Part shown: piece by piece, positions 45,381 to 57,956 of the stretch | Layout of the letters: every line of letters begins with the position of its first letter | Numbering within the stretch: the stretch's first letter is position 1 | From: Timema cristinae | Taxonomy: Eukaryota > Arthropoda > Insecta > Phasmatodea > Timematidae | Direction: 5' to 3' | Length of the DNA stretch: 64,000 nt | NCBI GenBank assembly: GCA_039000515.1 | Contig: JBCFYV010011135.1 | Location: 5,516,212 to 5,580,211 of the forward strand | The notes under the pieces: generated by a model | Seen by the model: the letters and a program-made list of their open reading frames with translations, nothing else | Told to the model about the DNA's origin: nothing | The model's database searches: none | Made by a program: the position numbers and the translations under genes

Positions 45381-47117
45381 GCCATACTTACGTTGGCATA
45401 ACTGTTTGGGTCTTAATATTCAAATATGCATGTTTAGAGATCCTCCTGTCAAATTGTTGGGCAAATTAGGGTTATCAGTATCGGCAACTTTGAATCCATT
45501 ACTCTTTTCCCATTTATCATTTACGCTAGGGTTTGTTTTGAAGTTCTCAATTTCTATTTACGATAGGTCAAATTAATATTATCTTGAATGTCAATTGTTG
45601 TTTTACAATCATTACATATTATTAGACACCATTTTGAGCGTCTGGAGAAGCGGGACACTTATTGCAAATGTTGTTTATATTCCTCTCTGCCGTGGGTGGT
45701 TCCCTATGCTTCGTTTGGCCTTTGGGCTATACCGTACCCCTTGCTTGGGTTTTGGGTTACTTTCTTGTTCAGCACCTAACGCGTAAATGTTTCACTCACT
45801 CATTTGAGTTGTACTTTGTTATTCTTTTGTTAAATAAAATATAACTCTTGTTACTACCTCTGCCTATTAATTATATGTAATGGAGAAAGGCGCGGGTAGC
45901 AATCAGAACTAGACATCACACAAACATAGCAAATGATCATTCTTAATTGATCAGAACAATGCATCATACGACATTTTATTTGTTCGTGATCAATCGAACC
46001 AAGTAATGCAACATAAGTATGATCAAATCCGTGTACCATACTTATGCGATATGTATACATGAACATCACTCACTGATACGGACTTGTTCACAACCATATT
46101 CAGACCTAACATAGCTTAACCTTAACATAAACTTAATCTAGCCTATCCAGAACCTTTGACCTTAACATATTCACATAATTTACTCATCCTCATATGGATA
46201 GAACGTGTAACTCCAAACTTGACATGAATTCTACTTCCTAACCTTCTGTCCATATTTGGTTTGCATATGTTCTTACACCTTATCCTGGTAGAGATGAGTT
46301 CCCACTCATCCTTACCTGCATTGACTCCTACTTCAATGAGTCTCAGGTTCTACCCCTGGTAAGATCGTACTAGGCTACCAGTTTGTCTATCAAGAGGTTG
46401 AGTAGGATACATCAACCTAACCAGTAGCGAGGCTATAACCTGGTCAAGGGTGTACCAGATGTTAAGGCTGGTTCCAATATAGGCATGTTAAAATATTATT
46501 ATTTCTATGGTAAAGTCATCAATAAAGCTATAACGCAACCTCTAGCTTGGTTCCGATAAACTGTAGCTGATGAAAATGCATGAACACATGGTGTATTTTC
46601 CAAAGTAGTAATTATAGCGCCCTAAAGTGAAAATGCTATTTTATCAGAATCCATTACAGTTATATATTATTTTAGATGTTTGTATTTTTAACATGTCCTA
46701 AATGTTCTTCTTAATGGTTTAAAAAATGTAATTGTAAATTTCACAATTCTTATATTTCACTTTTGTATTACCGATAATTTCATACATGATTATGCGCCTT
46801 AAATTACTACTTAAAGTGTTACAACTGATTTATACATTGTACACCTATTAAATATTTTATTTCAATTATATAATATCTATTATATTCAAATTATAATGAA
46901 ACCGTATATTTCTAGCTAATCGATTCCCGTGTCAGGTGTTAATTTTCAACTAATTTAAGATAATTTAAATTTGAATTAAATGTTTATTTTAGTTAAAATA
47001 AATTCAAATAAAAGGTGTAGTGAAATAATAATATACATTTTAGGTTTGCTATAGGAAATAGGTTAAAAAGCTAAAAATTTATATTGAAATAAAGCCGATC
47101 CATGTTTTTTGCAGCTG

Positions 47118-47253
47118 TCGATTTTGACAAGTTGTGTCAATTTCGACCAATTGTGTCAATGATGACAGGTTGTATTAATGTTGACAGGCTGTGTCAATGT
47201 TGACAGGTTGTATTAATGTTTACAGGTTGTGTCAATGTTGGCAGGTAATCCTA
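47118..47253 (+). repeat. 19-bp minisatellite, second copy
   Basis: Counterpart of 35520-35655, with the same number of units. Confidence 0.85.
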
Positions 47254-47782
47254 TCATATAATCAATATGTTCAGAAGTTATTGGCTTTAACCTGGACTTT
47301 CTTACAAAGGAAAATTTCTGACAGCTGTACAAAACTACTATATCTACTACATATTCATACGTCAAGTCATAATATCTGCAGCAATCACTTTTGATAATTT
47401 ATATCAATACCTACACAATAATACTAAAAACATATGGAGATGTTATCATTGGTGACTGCAAATAATCTGTTGGTGTTTTCCAAAAGGTGTTCTAAATGTC
47501 CATTCGTGAGAAAATCAAGTTACAGCTAGATCCGTGCTTCCTAGACACCGAGAAGATACAGATCAACCAGGAAAAAGTAAATATATTCTTCTTACAGCTG
47601 TCAAAATTGACCTATCTCTCTTGGCGTATGAATGCATTTAAATTAAATCTGGTGGCTATTAAAACCTCTCAGGTAATTGTTAACAAAATTTGAACTGACT
47701 ACAGAAACAAAAAAATAATGATGACAATACGATAATTGGTTAGAGATAAGATACATTAAATGTTGAGTATATGTACTCAAAT

Positions 47783-47905
47783 TTGCGTGGAGGGAGAGGG
47801 AGAAACACCCTACTGGGGTTTGAACCTAAACCCCCCCTATCCCTTCTATCTCGACAAACCACGTACACGAGCCTGACATTTAGCCCGCGTGTCCCCCGAT
47901 GTGTT
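47783..47905 (-). mobile_element. Family-B SINE fragment, second copy
   Basis: Counterpart of 36185-36305. One extra C lies in the C-run near 47832. Confidence 0.65.
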
Positions 47906-48899
47906 TTAAACGTGCAGTTCCTCGTGTGAGAAGAGTGTAAATTATGTGCTCTCAGATATGGCCAAGGTCGTCTAGGTGCTTGAATACACCTGTTTCCATT
48001 ATAAACATGACATATTGTTGGCCCCGTGTCATGACAGATGTTCTGGCACTAGAACGGTCTACGCCACTGAAACTGCAGGACACTGGACTGTAAACTCTGC
48101 TCTAGATGCATCACTTCAGATGCACTGCCATTTGTGGATACGGAGACTAGATGCGGGAAGGCCCTACATTTCTTCCTAATTATTTATTTAAGTGTTTCAA
48201 ATAACAAGGCTACGATATCCTAAGAACATGCTTCAAACAAACCAAGAGTGATGGTTATCAGCTGTTTCCGGTTGGCAAAAATCATCATGGCTCAACAGTC
48301 GTGAATCTAGCTTTTGGCGTGGTCTCTCCTGTTGTCAACATATTTATTCATCAGAGCATACAATAAATACTTGTTTATTGAAAAGTTAAAATTGGTAAAC
48401 CTCTAGAAACCCTCTTTCAGAATTGAGCTCTGAATGGTTATGTTTGTTTACAAAAAGATACCGAAATATTTTCTTTCAAATTCAAGTATTACTTTCAAGG
48501 ATACCAACATAGAATTGCTTAAACAATTAAATTGCAGGTACACTAAACCTCATTTGAAGCATTTTAGTCAAAGCTTAAAATAAATATAAAAGTTTCCCGG
48601 AGATTGTCCACATGGTTTCGACCGGAGAGGTAAGCGTTCAACCCCCGACGGGTGAATTGGGCCTGTTCTTTAAAATGTTTTTAGTCGTAGAAAAAAAACA
48701 CCCTAGTCAACTTTATTTCTTGGTAAATTCCCAGGGCTTGTGGCGAGACTCGGTGACAGTTCAGACGAGCTATACTATTTGTGCGATCTACATCTCAAGA
48801 CCTGAGACCTTGTTCACTATTTTCTGATGTCGGGCAGTCTCTACACATTCGCTGATTGCATCTCAACCACCCCGAGGATAATCATGGGGTACCAACTTC

Positions 48900-49060
48900 A
48901 GTGGCCGCGTGGTCTAAGTGCTACTCTCGCAATAGATTAGACTACCAACGACGAGGAGATCGAGGTTCGATCCAAGTTGGGTGTAGTAAGGGTGGTTTAT
49001 CCAACATGGTTTTCCACACTCCCTCCAAGCAAATATGGGTACACTTCCTATAAATAACAT
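48900..49060 (+). mobile_element. Family-B SINE, second copy
   Basis: Counterpart of 37300-37470. Differences include AAGTTGGGTG versus AAGTCGGGTG and one missing A after TCTAAG. Confidence 0.8.
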
Positions 49061-49106
49061 CCATCATACCTAAAACCATTACATAGGGGGTAAAAAAAAA
49101 GGTAAA

Positions 49107-50136
49107 AGCTGCAAACACTCAACAGCCAATGATGTCTGCAAACACCTCAACCAGCCCAATGATGTCTGGCAAACACCTCAACCAGCCCAATGATGTCTGG
49201 CTAACACTCAACCACCAATGAGTCTGCTAACACCTCAACCAGCCCAATGATGTTGAAAACACCTCAACCAGCAAAGTGCTGAAACACCTCAACCAGCCCA
49301 ATAATGTCTGGCAAACACCTCAACCAGCCCAATGATGTCTGGAAACACCTCAACCAGCCATGATTCGTAAACATCTCACCGCTTAATGGTCTGGCAAACA
49401 CCTCAACCTAATGATGTCTGACAAACCTCAACACCTAATGATGTTTGGCAAACACCTCAACCAGCCTAATTATGTTTGGCAAACCTCACCAGCCTAATTA
49501 TTGCAAACACCTCAACCAGCCTAATGAGGTTTGGCAAACACCTCAACCAGCCTAATTATGTTGCACACTCACAGCCATGATGTTGGAAAACACCTCAACC
49601 AGCCCAATGATGTTTGGCAAACACCTCACCAGCCTAATTATGTTTGGCAAACACCTCAACCAGCCCAATGATGTCTGGAAACACTCAACCAGCCAAGATT
49701 TCTGGTAAACTCTCAACAGCTCAATGAGGTCTGGCAAACACCTCAACCAGCCTATGATTCGACAAACACTCAACAGCCATGATGTTGCAAAACTCACCGC
49801 CTATGATGTCTGACAAACACCTCAACCTATGTTGCAACACTCAACACTAATGGTTGCAACACCTACCAGGCCTAATATGTTGCAAACACCTCAACCAGCC
49901 CAATGATGTCTGGCAAACACCTCAACCACAAGATGCTGGCAAAACTCAACCACTAATGATGTCTGACAAACACCTCAACCAGTCCTAATGATGTTGGCAA
50001 ACACCTCAACCAGCCTAATGATGTTGGCAACCTAACAGCCAATGTTTGCAACACCTCAACCAGCCCAATGATGTCTGGCAAACACCTCAACCAGCCCAAT
50101 GATGTCTGGCAAACACCTCAACCAGCCCAATGATGC
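49107..50136 (+). repeat. 31-bp minisatellite, second copy, longer and noisy
   Basis: Same unit as 37512-38159, but about 1030 bp long. Many units are damaged by deletions of one to several bases (for example GCAAACACTCAACAGCCAAT), interspersed with perfect units. This looks like low-quality consensus in a tandem array, overlying a real length difference. Confidence 0.9.
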
Positions 50137-50338
50137 GAGTGTTAGCACCGGGAAGACATGGATTGGCTCTTTATGTCTGGGGATCTTCCCGAGATCAGCA
50201 TTATACTATTTATCAGTACACGACTAATAAACTAACCTAAATATATAATAGACACAACACCCATCCCCCCGACCGTCAGTTCATCATTGTGAAAGGGAAA
50301 ACCCCAATTCCACTAATTTCCCTTTTTTCAGCCATACC

Positions 50339-50408
50339 TGTAATCAAACCCCGGGACCCTAGTTCAATAGACAGACGCTTTACCGACTGAGCTGTCAGAT
50401 TCACACCT
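50339..50408 (-). repeat. tRNA-like SINE head of a third type, second copy
   Basis: Counterpart of 38363-38432. Confidence 0.55.
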
Positions 50409-51654
50409 ATTACGCTAATGGATATAGTAAGGATGTAGGACCTAGGATTGAAATTAAATTTACTCTCCTGGAGGAAGGTTAAGTAACCGCTGAGGAAAGA
50501 TCTCCCCGAGTATATCCAACAGCGATGTGAATTCAGACCTGCTATATAGAAGGTTTTTGTAAAAAAAGAAAACCTTTTAGAACGTATTTCCTACAAAAAT
50601 AAGTGTTTACCAAAAGCTATTCGTTATTTAAACGCCGACAGAGTTAGTTTTACAAAAAGTTTTTAAAGAATTCTGTCATAAAATGAAGAGTAAGAGCACA
50701 AACATGCATATGCCCCCTTCGTGATTTCGATATATCAATACCCAGGAGACCTATCTAAGCCCGTGTTTTAACTATGAACTAACAGATACAATCATCTTAC
50801 CTGTGTGATATAACTCGCTGCTGGCGACACAGATGTCACGGGGAGACAAACACTGCCCACATTTTGTCAACAGGGAATAAGAATAGAACTCACGACGCAG
50901 GCGCAACTCATGTTTTCCCCGAAACTTTTGGCAAGATGAGAGTTCTGTACTTGGCCCGTTACAATAACATCAAGTTCGACCCTTGGAGTTGTAGGCCTGC
51001 TCAAACACCCCTCCTGTGTTATAGTCAGTGCACAGTACTGGTCGACCTTTGTAGTCTCGCCCGAGGTTCGTGGGTTCAAACCCAGTCAGGGGTAAGGGTA
51101 TCCGAGCGGTCATTTCCACATTTTAAAGTAACTTTATTGGGATTTAGCGTTTAGTAATTTTTTTTAAATGTTTTTATAAATACAAAGACAATATATAAAT
51201 AATTAGGTAATGTTACTATGACTCAATTTATGAATTCTTTGATAACTCTTAAAGAAATACCTGCCATAACTGAGTCATAGTAGTGTACTGAGAACATCTG
51301 GCATGACACGACATTGTCTCCACAGCTGACTGGAGATGCAGCAACCAGGTCTGGACGTATGGTAGTAAGGGGAGCAGGCAAAGTGATAGACAACAAAGTG
51401 GCTCACACGAGAGGACAAAGTGGTAGACAACCAAGTCTTGGTCGACATGATAAAGGGCTAATTGCTCGACAAACTTTGATATCATCCAGTTAAGAGTGGG
51501 CTAAGTGACAGAACAGTTAATTCAATACACTATTGTTCTTGTTTACACTCAAATTTTTTTCCCACAACCGTCAGCTTAACCTCACACTTCTTGACATATT
51601 TTTGTAGGGCTTGTTAAAGTAAAAATGTAGGTGAGAATAACTTTAACTAATGAT

Positions 51655-51962
51655 TACCTATATATTATTATTATTATTATTATTATTAGCACCGCGTCTT
51701 ACTACCCGTTCGGGTTATACGCACTTACGCTAATGTGTAATGGTAGGGTGATTGTGAGATGAACTGAAGGACCTACAGTTTAACGTGGAATCCGAACCAC
51801 GGTGGAGGCCTGGCATTCCACACATTCACAAGATGTCTTGTCAGAGGTGAAGGAAGGGTTTGGTAATCAGATAAGTTTTGCCGGGACCAGGATTGAACCC
51901 CGGCCGCCAGCACAGAAGTCTGACACCTTACCCTAGACCACCAGGTCACCGATTTTACCTTA
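51655..51962 (-). mobile_element. Family-A SINE, second copy
   Basis: Counterpart of the insertion at 39740-40052, at the same site. The head differs by small deletions (TTACCCTAGACC for TTACCTCTAGACC, and a damaged GCCGGGACCAGG stretch). Confidence 0.9.
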
Positions 51963-52317
51963 TAAAAGAATATCACAAATTGAACAGTCACAATTAATTC
52001 TCCAACGCTGGCTGCAACCTTAGATAACAGTGAGCGCTGGTCCACACTTATGAACTAGCTATTTTTATATTAATAGATTAGAGGGGAGGAGGGTATAATT
52101 TAGAGAAAATATGCCCACATTTTCATGAAGAAAGAGTTGAAAACCATTGAGTAAAAATTCCTTAATGGAAAACTTGAAATTTGACAACAGATTTAAAATA
52201 GTATGTAAAGTTAGTAACCGGCAATAAACGACAATAAAAATAATTTATATTATTTTTCAAATAGGTAATTTTAATATCCAGCCTGAATATTTAGTGTTAG
52301 ATATTTTCAATTTTTAA

Positions 52318-52574
52318 CACCGCGTTATACCTATTAGAGAGCTACTACCCGTTCGCGTTATACGCCTATATACTAACTACGCTAATGTGTTAAGGATGAG
52401 TAAAGTTGAATTTAGAGGAAATGCGCCCACTTTTTCGTGGAGTGAGAGTGGAAAGCCATTTATGATAACCTACCTTTAGTCCACCCGACTGGGATCGAGC
52501 CCTGATCTCCCTTTTATCAGCAGTCGAGTCTATTGCGAAAAGAGCGTGTTAGACCTTACGGCCACTGAAGCAGA
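52318..52574 (-). mobile_element. Family-B SINE, second copy
   Basis: Counterpart of 40408-40664. Confidence 0.8.
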
Positions 52575-52961
52575 GGCTACTTATCTCACTGGCCGTTAAG
52601 GGTATTCACAATGTCTCTAACTATTCAGCCAAGAATGTAGGGATAGGGGCAAGGTTTTATCTATATTCAAGAAAATTCACCAAAATTCCTCTATATGGAG
52701 GATAAACGTTAATTTAACAGAATATTCAAATCTTCTTTTTCTTGATAAGGTTCCTTGACTTGTTAAATTAAAATATTAAATTATATATTTTCTTAAGGAT
52801 TATATCATATCACCTAGGCTAAACTTATAAATATAGTTACCATAATATATAATGATTAAGTAATTAGCTCCCGCTAATAGCATAATACTATAAAAATAAA
52901 CTTACAAAATGCAAGCATGTAATCATGGTCATGGCTTTCTTCCCCATTCACTGCAGTCCTA

Positions 52962-53072
52962 CCCGCGTCGGTGGTCGTATGATCATAAGGCTTCGCTCGC
53001 GTATTACATTGAAATGCCGGTAACAAAGAGACCGGGTTCGATCTCAGTTGGGTATACTGACCCATTAAAAAA
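52962..53072 (+). mobile_element. Family-B SINE head, second copy
   Basis: Counterpart of 41044-41165. Box B reads GGGTTCGATCTCAG. Confidence 0.65.
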
Positions 53073-53224
53073 AATCACTACACCATTGCGTTAGTGGTGA
53101 TACAGAACTATGGGTACATTTTGATATTTATTAAGAGTTTCTACAAGGTTTTTTTTACTAACAAGAGAGTAGGTATATTTATTTTAACTACGTCCTATAT
53201 TTATTTATTTTTCCTTAGAGTTTT

Positions 53225-53418
53225 TCTACCCACTCGGAGTATAACCATATGAACTAATCACACTTATGAATTAATGATGAAAGTGTATTTAGACTAAGTG
53301 AACCCACACATGCATGGAGGGAAAATGGAAAACCACTGAGGAAAAACAACTATCAGTACACCTGGGCAGGATTTGAACCCCTATCTCACCGTCAACAGTC
53401 AACATAGTCCAGAAACTC
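53225..53418 (-). mobile_element. Family-B SINE fragment, second copy
   Basis: Counterpart of 41313-41505. Confidence 0.7.
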
Positions 53419-53560
53419 ATTCAATACTTTTTTTTTCTATCCTAAGGCGGCAGCAAAGGTTGTTTATGGATTCCTTCTAATATGTCACTTCCTGATTACT
53501 CGACCAAAAGTTTGAGGTCAAGAATTAAGAAGTCTTCCAAATTTTGGAATATTCTTCTTA

Positions 53561-53970
53561 GGGGTGGCTAAAGGGCTGAGTGAACCGGGTGGATGCCCGG
53601 GACGCAAGCTCGAGGGGGCGCCAAACATTCACCAACCTAACCTAATGTAGCCTTGGCGTTATAATGAAGTTGCTAAGAATAAAAATTGTTCCCTTTTTGA
53701 TACTACTAAATTTACTATAAATTGGTATAATTTTATGAAGTGTATAAAATAGGATATAGTGCAACCATTAAAAAGTTATTTTACGTCCGCTATCCGAAAC
53801 AAATGGCGCTCTAAAACAGTTTTTTGCAAATATATCGTACATCGTTCATTTATCAAGGTGTTTGTCACAAAATATAGAGAGGGTAACATTGCGTACAAAA
53901 CATGTCCTCATAGTTTTCTTTGTAATCCTAACCGTTTTCGAATAATCTCGCAGTGAAACGTTTAGAGCAT
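53561..53970 (+). repeat. Dispersed repeat family D, second copy
   Basis: Counterpart of 41650-42060. Confidence 0.6.
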
Positions 53971-54002
53971 GAGCCATTTGTGGGATTCCATCGATTATCT
54001 CG

Positions 54003-54150
54003 TATCACGCCGGTAACAGGCCTAGGCTACGTTAGGTTTGAACTGCATGTTGACTACTATCACGCCCGGTAACAGCTAGGCTACGTTAGGTTTGAACTGC
54101 CATGTTGACTACTATCACGCCCGGTAACAGGCTAGCTACGTAGCCGCATT
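54003..54150 (+). repeat. Three-unit tandem repeat, second copy
   Basis: Counterpart of 42088-42240. Units here read CACGCCCGGTAACAG, and many small indels separate the two versions. Confidence 0.75.
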
Positions 54151-54217
54151 TCCTTAACCATTTTAATACTAATGGAAATATTGCAACTAAATCTGAACAA
54201 GAGTACGTTTGATGTGT

Positions 54218-54876
54218 GAGAAATGAAAGAAATGTTTCTGTAGTATGGCGACTAAATGTTGCGACACGGTTAGTGGTCCGCCATTCAGCCAGACTCTCTA
54301 CTGGTCTGGAGTGGCATATTGTCGATGGTTTCAGACATTTCTTCAGGAAAATGCTGCTATTCTTGGCTACACTTGGTTATCTGACGAGGCGTGATTTCAC
54401 CTGTCAGGATACGTTAATTCTGAAAAGTCCCGTATTTGGGCAAGTGAAAATCCCAATGTGATACATGAAGATCCCCTTCATTCAGAGAAGATTGGTGTGG
54501 GATTCCCGGTGACACATAATTGGTCCCATCTTCTTCGATACAACCATCACAACAGTCGCATGTAGAAAAATCTCCAACACCTTTGTAAATCAATTGGACG
54601 ACGACGAACTCTCCACTTGATAATTCCAGCAGGCGATCGCGTCATTTCACAGGGACTTTGGCCACCGAACTCGCCCGATCTGATTATTTTTTATTGGTAT
54701 ATTTGAAAGGAGAGTTTACCAAAACAAACCACAAACCATAGACGCCTTAGAAAGCAAAAATCACCGAAGAAACTAAGGCAGTGATAGCGGACGTACTGTA
54801 ATCGACTTTCCAAAATATGGTGCACCGGATTCGATCCTGTCCGGTCGCAAATGGTGGCCACTTCCAGCACATGTTA
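54218..54876 (+). pseudogene. Mariner/Tc1-type transposase pseudogene (DDE)
   Basis: Fragments in changing frames match the catalytic half of an IS630/Tc1/mariner transposase, the enzyme that cuts and joins transposon ends. LSDEA (54377-54391) carries the first catalytic aspartate and is followed by a stop codon, then FHLSGYVNSEKSRIWASENP. PNSPDL (54665-54682) carries the third acidic residue's motif, and a C-terminal GGHFQHML-like end stops at 54876. The segment between FQQ (about 54625) and GDRVIS is shorter than in the family, so the second catalytic aspartate region appears deleted. The N-terminal DNA-binding half and the terminal repeats were not recognised. It is inactive. Confidence 0.75.
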
Positions 54877-55124
54877 TGATGTCATCATAGTTCTCACAAA
54901 ATGAGATAAGTCCGCTTCAAAACTGTCCAAAATGTTGCTCAAGAATTGCAACTTATTTAATGATAGGTGTCACGGCCTTTCCCCACTCCACAGGATTCAC
55001 CCCCCCCCCCCGCCCCCCCTTTCAGCTGCTGATATAATTTCCTTTACTCTTTCACCTGGCCTTGATTTCATTGATTCAATAATTCATGCTGTATAATCTA
55101 TCATATTTTACCATTTCAAGCACC
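54877..55124. other. Spacer with a C-run
   Basis: CACCCCCCCCCCCGCCCCCC around 55000 is low complexity. It may include the 3' end of the mariner element. No terminal inverted repeat was identified. Confidence 0.45.
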
Positions 55125-55500
55125 AGGGCTGCACCATGTATAAGAGTGCTCCGACTAGACTCCACCACTGAACACAGCGAAGGTCGAATGATTTTTGTTG
55201 AGTGATTAAAAATCCATAGCACAACTTCCTTCGAAGGGGAAGTATAGCTGTTGATCCCATGTCAATTGTGGCATGTAAAAGAACCCTGGAAGTTGGCGAA
55301 AAAACATTCCTGGCAAAATTAGTAGATCTGTTCAGGCTTGTTCCTAGAAATTCAGTGTGGAAGGCAAAGGAAAACCATCACACTTCATGAACTCAACTAG
55401 TATATGGGGTTTCTACCAGATGGTGCCGGCAGCACTAACCAGCCGAAGGCTGAATGCATGCCAAGCTCCAGATGGATATAAATCACATCAAACCAACCTG
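55125..55500 (+). mobile_element. SINE-like element, family C, uninterrupted copy
   Basis: The body (AAAAATCCATAGCACAACTT, TTTCTACCAGATGGTGCCGG, ATCACATCAAACCAACCTG) matches the interrupted copy at 9505-11262. It gives the intact order across the insertion point. The head is degenerate. Confidence 0.75.
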
Positions 55501-55520
55501 TGAGCTGTTGACTCAAGGAG

Positions 55521-56118
55521 ACAGTGTACTGAGACAATCTTCTTGTGTTATACTCAGAATACAGTGTACTGAGACGATCTTCTTGTGTTATACTCAGAAT
55601 ACAGTGTAATGAGACAATCTTCTTGTGTTATACTCAGAATACAGTGTACTGAGACGATCTTCTTGTGTTATACTCAGAATACAGTGTACTGAGACGATCT
55701 TCTTGTGTTATACTCAGAATACAGTGTACTGAGACAATCTTCTTGTGTTATACTCAGAATACAGTGTACTGAGACGATCTTCTTGTGTTATACTCAGAAT
55801 ACAGTGTACTGAGACAATCTTCTTGTGTTATACTCAGAATACAGTGTACTGAGACGATCTTCTTGTGTTATACTCAGAATACAGTGTACTGAGACAATCT
55901 TCTTGTGTTATACTCAGAATACAGTGTACTGAGACGATCTTCTTGTGTTATACTCAGAATACAGTGTACTGAGACGATCTTCTTGTGTTATACTCAGAAT
56001 ACAGTGTAATGAGACAATCTTCTTGTGTTATACTCAGAATACAGTGTACTGAGACGATCTTCTTGTGTTATACTCAGAATACAGTGTACTGAGACGATCT
56101 TCTTGTGTTATACTCAGC
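55521..56118. repeat. 40-bp minisatellite, 15 units, no length variation
   Basis: The unit is ACAGTGTACTGAGACRATCT followed by TCTTGTGTTATACTCAGAAT. Only two sites vary: GAGAC(A/G)ATC and GTA(C/A)TG. The unit order is A G aA G G A G A G A G G aA G G, where a marks GTAATG. Units 2-5 and 12-15 have the same order. Confidence 0.97.
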
Positions 56119-56252
56119 AAATCAGATGACTAGTACACAAGTATTCATAAGTTTATAATGAAGAGACCAAGTAAATCTAGACTGTTATTCTATTCTTATG
56201 AATATTAATAAAAACTGAAGAGTATTTTAAGCTTGATTTAGTTTCTTTTATT
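56119..56252. other. Spacer
   Basis: Nothing recognised. Confidence 0.4.
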
Positions 56253-56500
56253 TAGCAATGTGTCTCACTATTCGTTCTGGTTATATGCTTAGGTACTAAT
56301 TACACTAATGGGTTAGGAATTGGTAGTGTTACATTTAGAGGAAGTGAACCCATATTTGCGTGGAGGGAGAGTTGAAAAACATTTAGGAAAAACTACCCTC
56401 AGTTCACCCAACCAAGATTTGAACCTCGATCTCCTCATCCTCAGCAGCCTTGCTCAACACGAAGCTAGTGCGTAAATCAACTATACCACCGAGACGGGTC
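56253..56500 (-). mobile_element. Family-B SINE
   Basis: In reverse: a degraded tail (ACTATTCGTTCTGGTTATAT), CCCATTAGTGTAATTAGTAC on the minus strand, the TTGCGTGGAGGGAGAG body, box B (GAGGTTCAAATCTTGG on the minus strand) and a head ending CCACCGAGACGGG. The head end matches that of the copy at 23718-23948. Confidence 0.8.
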
Positions 56501-56738
56501 TTGATTTAGTTGATTCAAAACTTAATTTGGTACTTTGTAAATATGAGAGAAGGACCCAGATCATCCCCCTATTTTTGAGCCTAAGTTCTAGCACCTGGTG
56601 GGCCTGATATCCCACCTGTGTCTTAGGTTTAATCTCGGGTTTCTAGACTGGAGCCACTAATTAATTTAAATTGTTTTGTCGTCACGAGACCAGAGTTGAC
56701 CCCGTTCCGGACCAACTGCTTCACAGAAAATATGTAAA

Positions 56739-56801
56739 TGTAAGGGATCAAATCCAAGACCTCTGGATCTGTAGCCAGGCACTCAGACCACTAGACCAGG
56801 T
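56739..56801 (-). repeat. tRNA-like SINE head
   Basis: On the minus strand, CCTGGTCTAGTGGTCTGAGT (box A) and GTCTTGGATTTGATCCC (box B) are in tRNA-like spacing. Stem pairing is incomplete, so a functional tRNA is unlikely. Confidence 0.5.
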
Positions 56802-57956
56802 ATATTTCGCTCAATGGACAACTCACCACTTTAATCTACTGTTAAACTCATTGTGTGACATCTTATAGTTCGGTACATAACATTTATTACTGTGCTTTTC
56901 TTCTTCGAGAATCAGAATCTTGTGATTTCTTCAGCTCTCTTGTGAGTTACAAGAAAACTCATTTTACACTGTTCAAATCTTTCTTAAAATGGCCATGGCT
57001 ACATGGAGGGGACTCGAGGTTCATACCTTTCCTGAAATTATTAATAATAAATTGATATACACTTGCTCAATGCCTAGTTATAGTAAGAATTTGGTATGAA
57101 GCCATTTTTATAAACTAGAAACATAATTTTCAGCAAACATTGATAACATTTTAATATCTATTATTGTTATTTTATAGGCATTGTAAATATCTATCAAAAG
57201 TGACAGCTGTAGTTGGACGTATGGCCACGTGAAAGTAGATCTAGTGGCTTTTCTTACTCTCGAATCAAGTTTTTACTTTGAAAATTGTACTGTAGAAGTT
57301 AATTGGAGTCTTGTAGATGTCATACCACCTGAACCAAATTATTTTGTTTGAAAAAAAGTTAAACTCTCCATGTTTAAAAAATTTCCCAGGATCTCCAGTT
57401 GGGGGAGGGGTTCCCAAAGTCACCGCAGGTTTAAAATCAACCCCGCCTTGCCCACATTCAAAAGTAATGTTTTGGCCACACTGTTTGGATAGATTTGGAA
57501 CAGAGATTGTTTTATTATTAAAATTAGTTAATGATTTTAAAAATAATTTGAATATATTTTAGGTTTGCCATTGGTAGACTAATGATTTTTCTTTATTTTA
57601 AAAATATAATCCAATAATTGAAATTTATTTTGAAATGTGAAATTTTCATCATGCCTACAGTTTTAATTTCTGTTGTGCTGAATAGCCAATAATTTTTGAA
57701 AAATGATTGGTTCAGGTAGTTAACACAGCATTTGTATTTCATTCATTGTTACTCAATCTTACAAGTGTGTGGTGTGTGTGTGTGTGTGTGTTTGTACATA
57801 TTGTGTGTGGGCAAATCACCCTTCTTTCACAATATTTTGAAATGACACGAGACTATAGCTCTAAAACTCTGGCCAAATATGGAGAGTTTGTTTCCCGATG
57901 TGTATTTGTTAACTATATATTTCACTGGAACAGGCACAGGAATTGAATGCGAATGT
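56802..57956. other. AT-rich spacer with a (GT)n run
   Basis: A GT microsatellite lies at about 57766-57790. No gene is recognised. Short frames (56855-57055, 57317-57562) show no domain. Confidence 0.5.

Larger units (their letters stand above)
42804..54614. repeat. Second copy of the 11.5-kb block (start of the right contig)
   Basis: It aligns to 31206-42703 throughout, with offset 11598 at its start, 11976 after the 31-bp minisatellite and 11910 at its end. It starts with the first base after the gap. Sequence beyond 54614 continues the mariner pseudogene, which the first copy cuts off. Confidence 0.95.

Noticed and set aside
31206..54614. A true 11.5-kb tandem segmental duplication.
   Set aside because: The homology limits coincide exactly with the contig ends at the N gap, which fits an unmerged overlap far better.
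56739..56801. Functional tRNA gene.
   Set aside because: Box A and box B are present but the stems do not pair properly. The same holds for all other tRNA-like heads here, which belong to SINEs.
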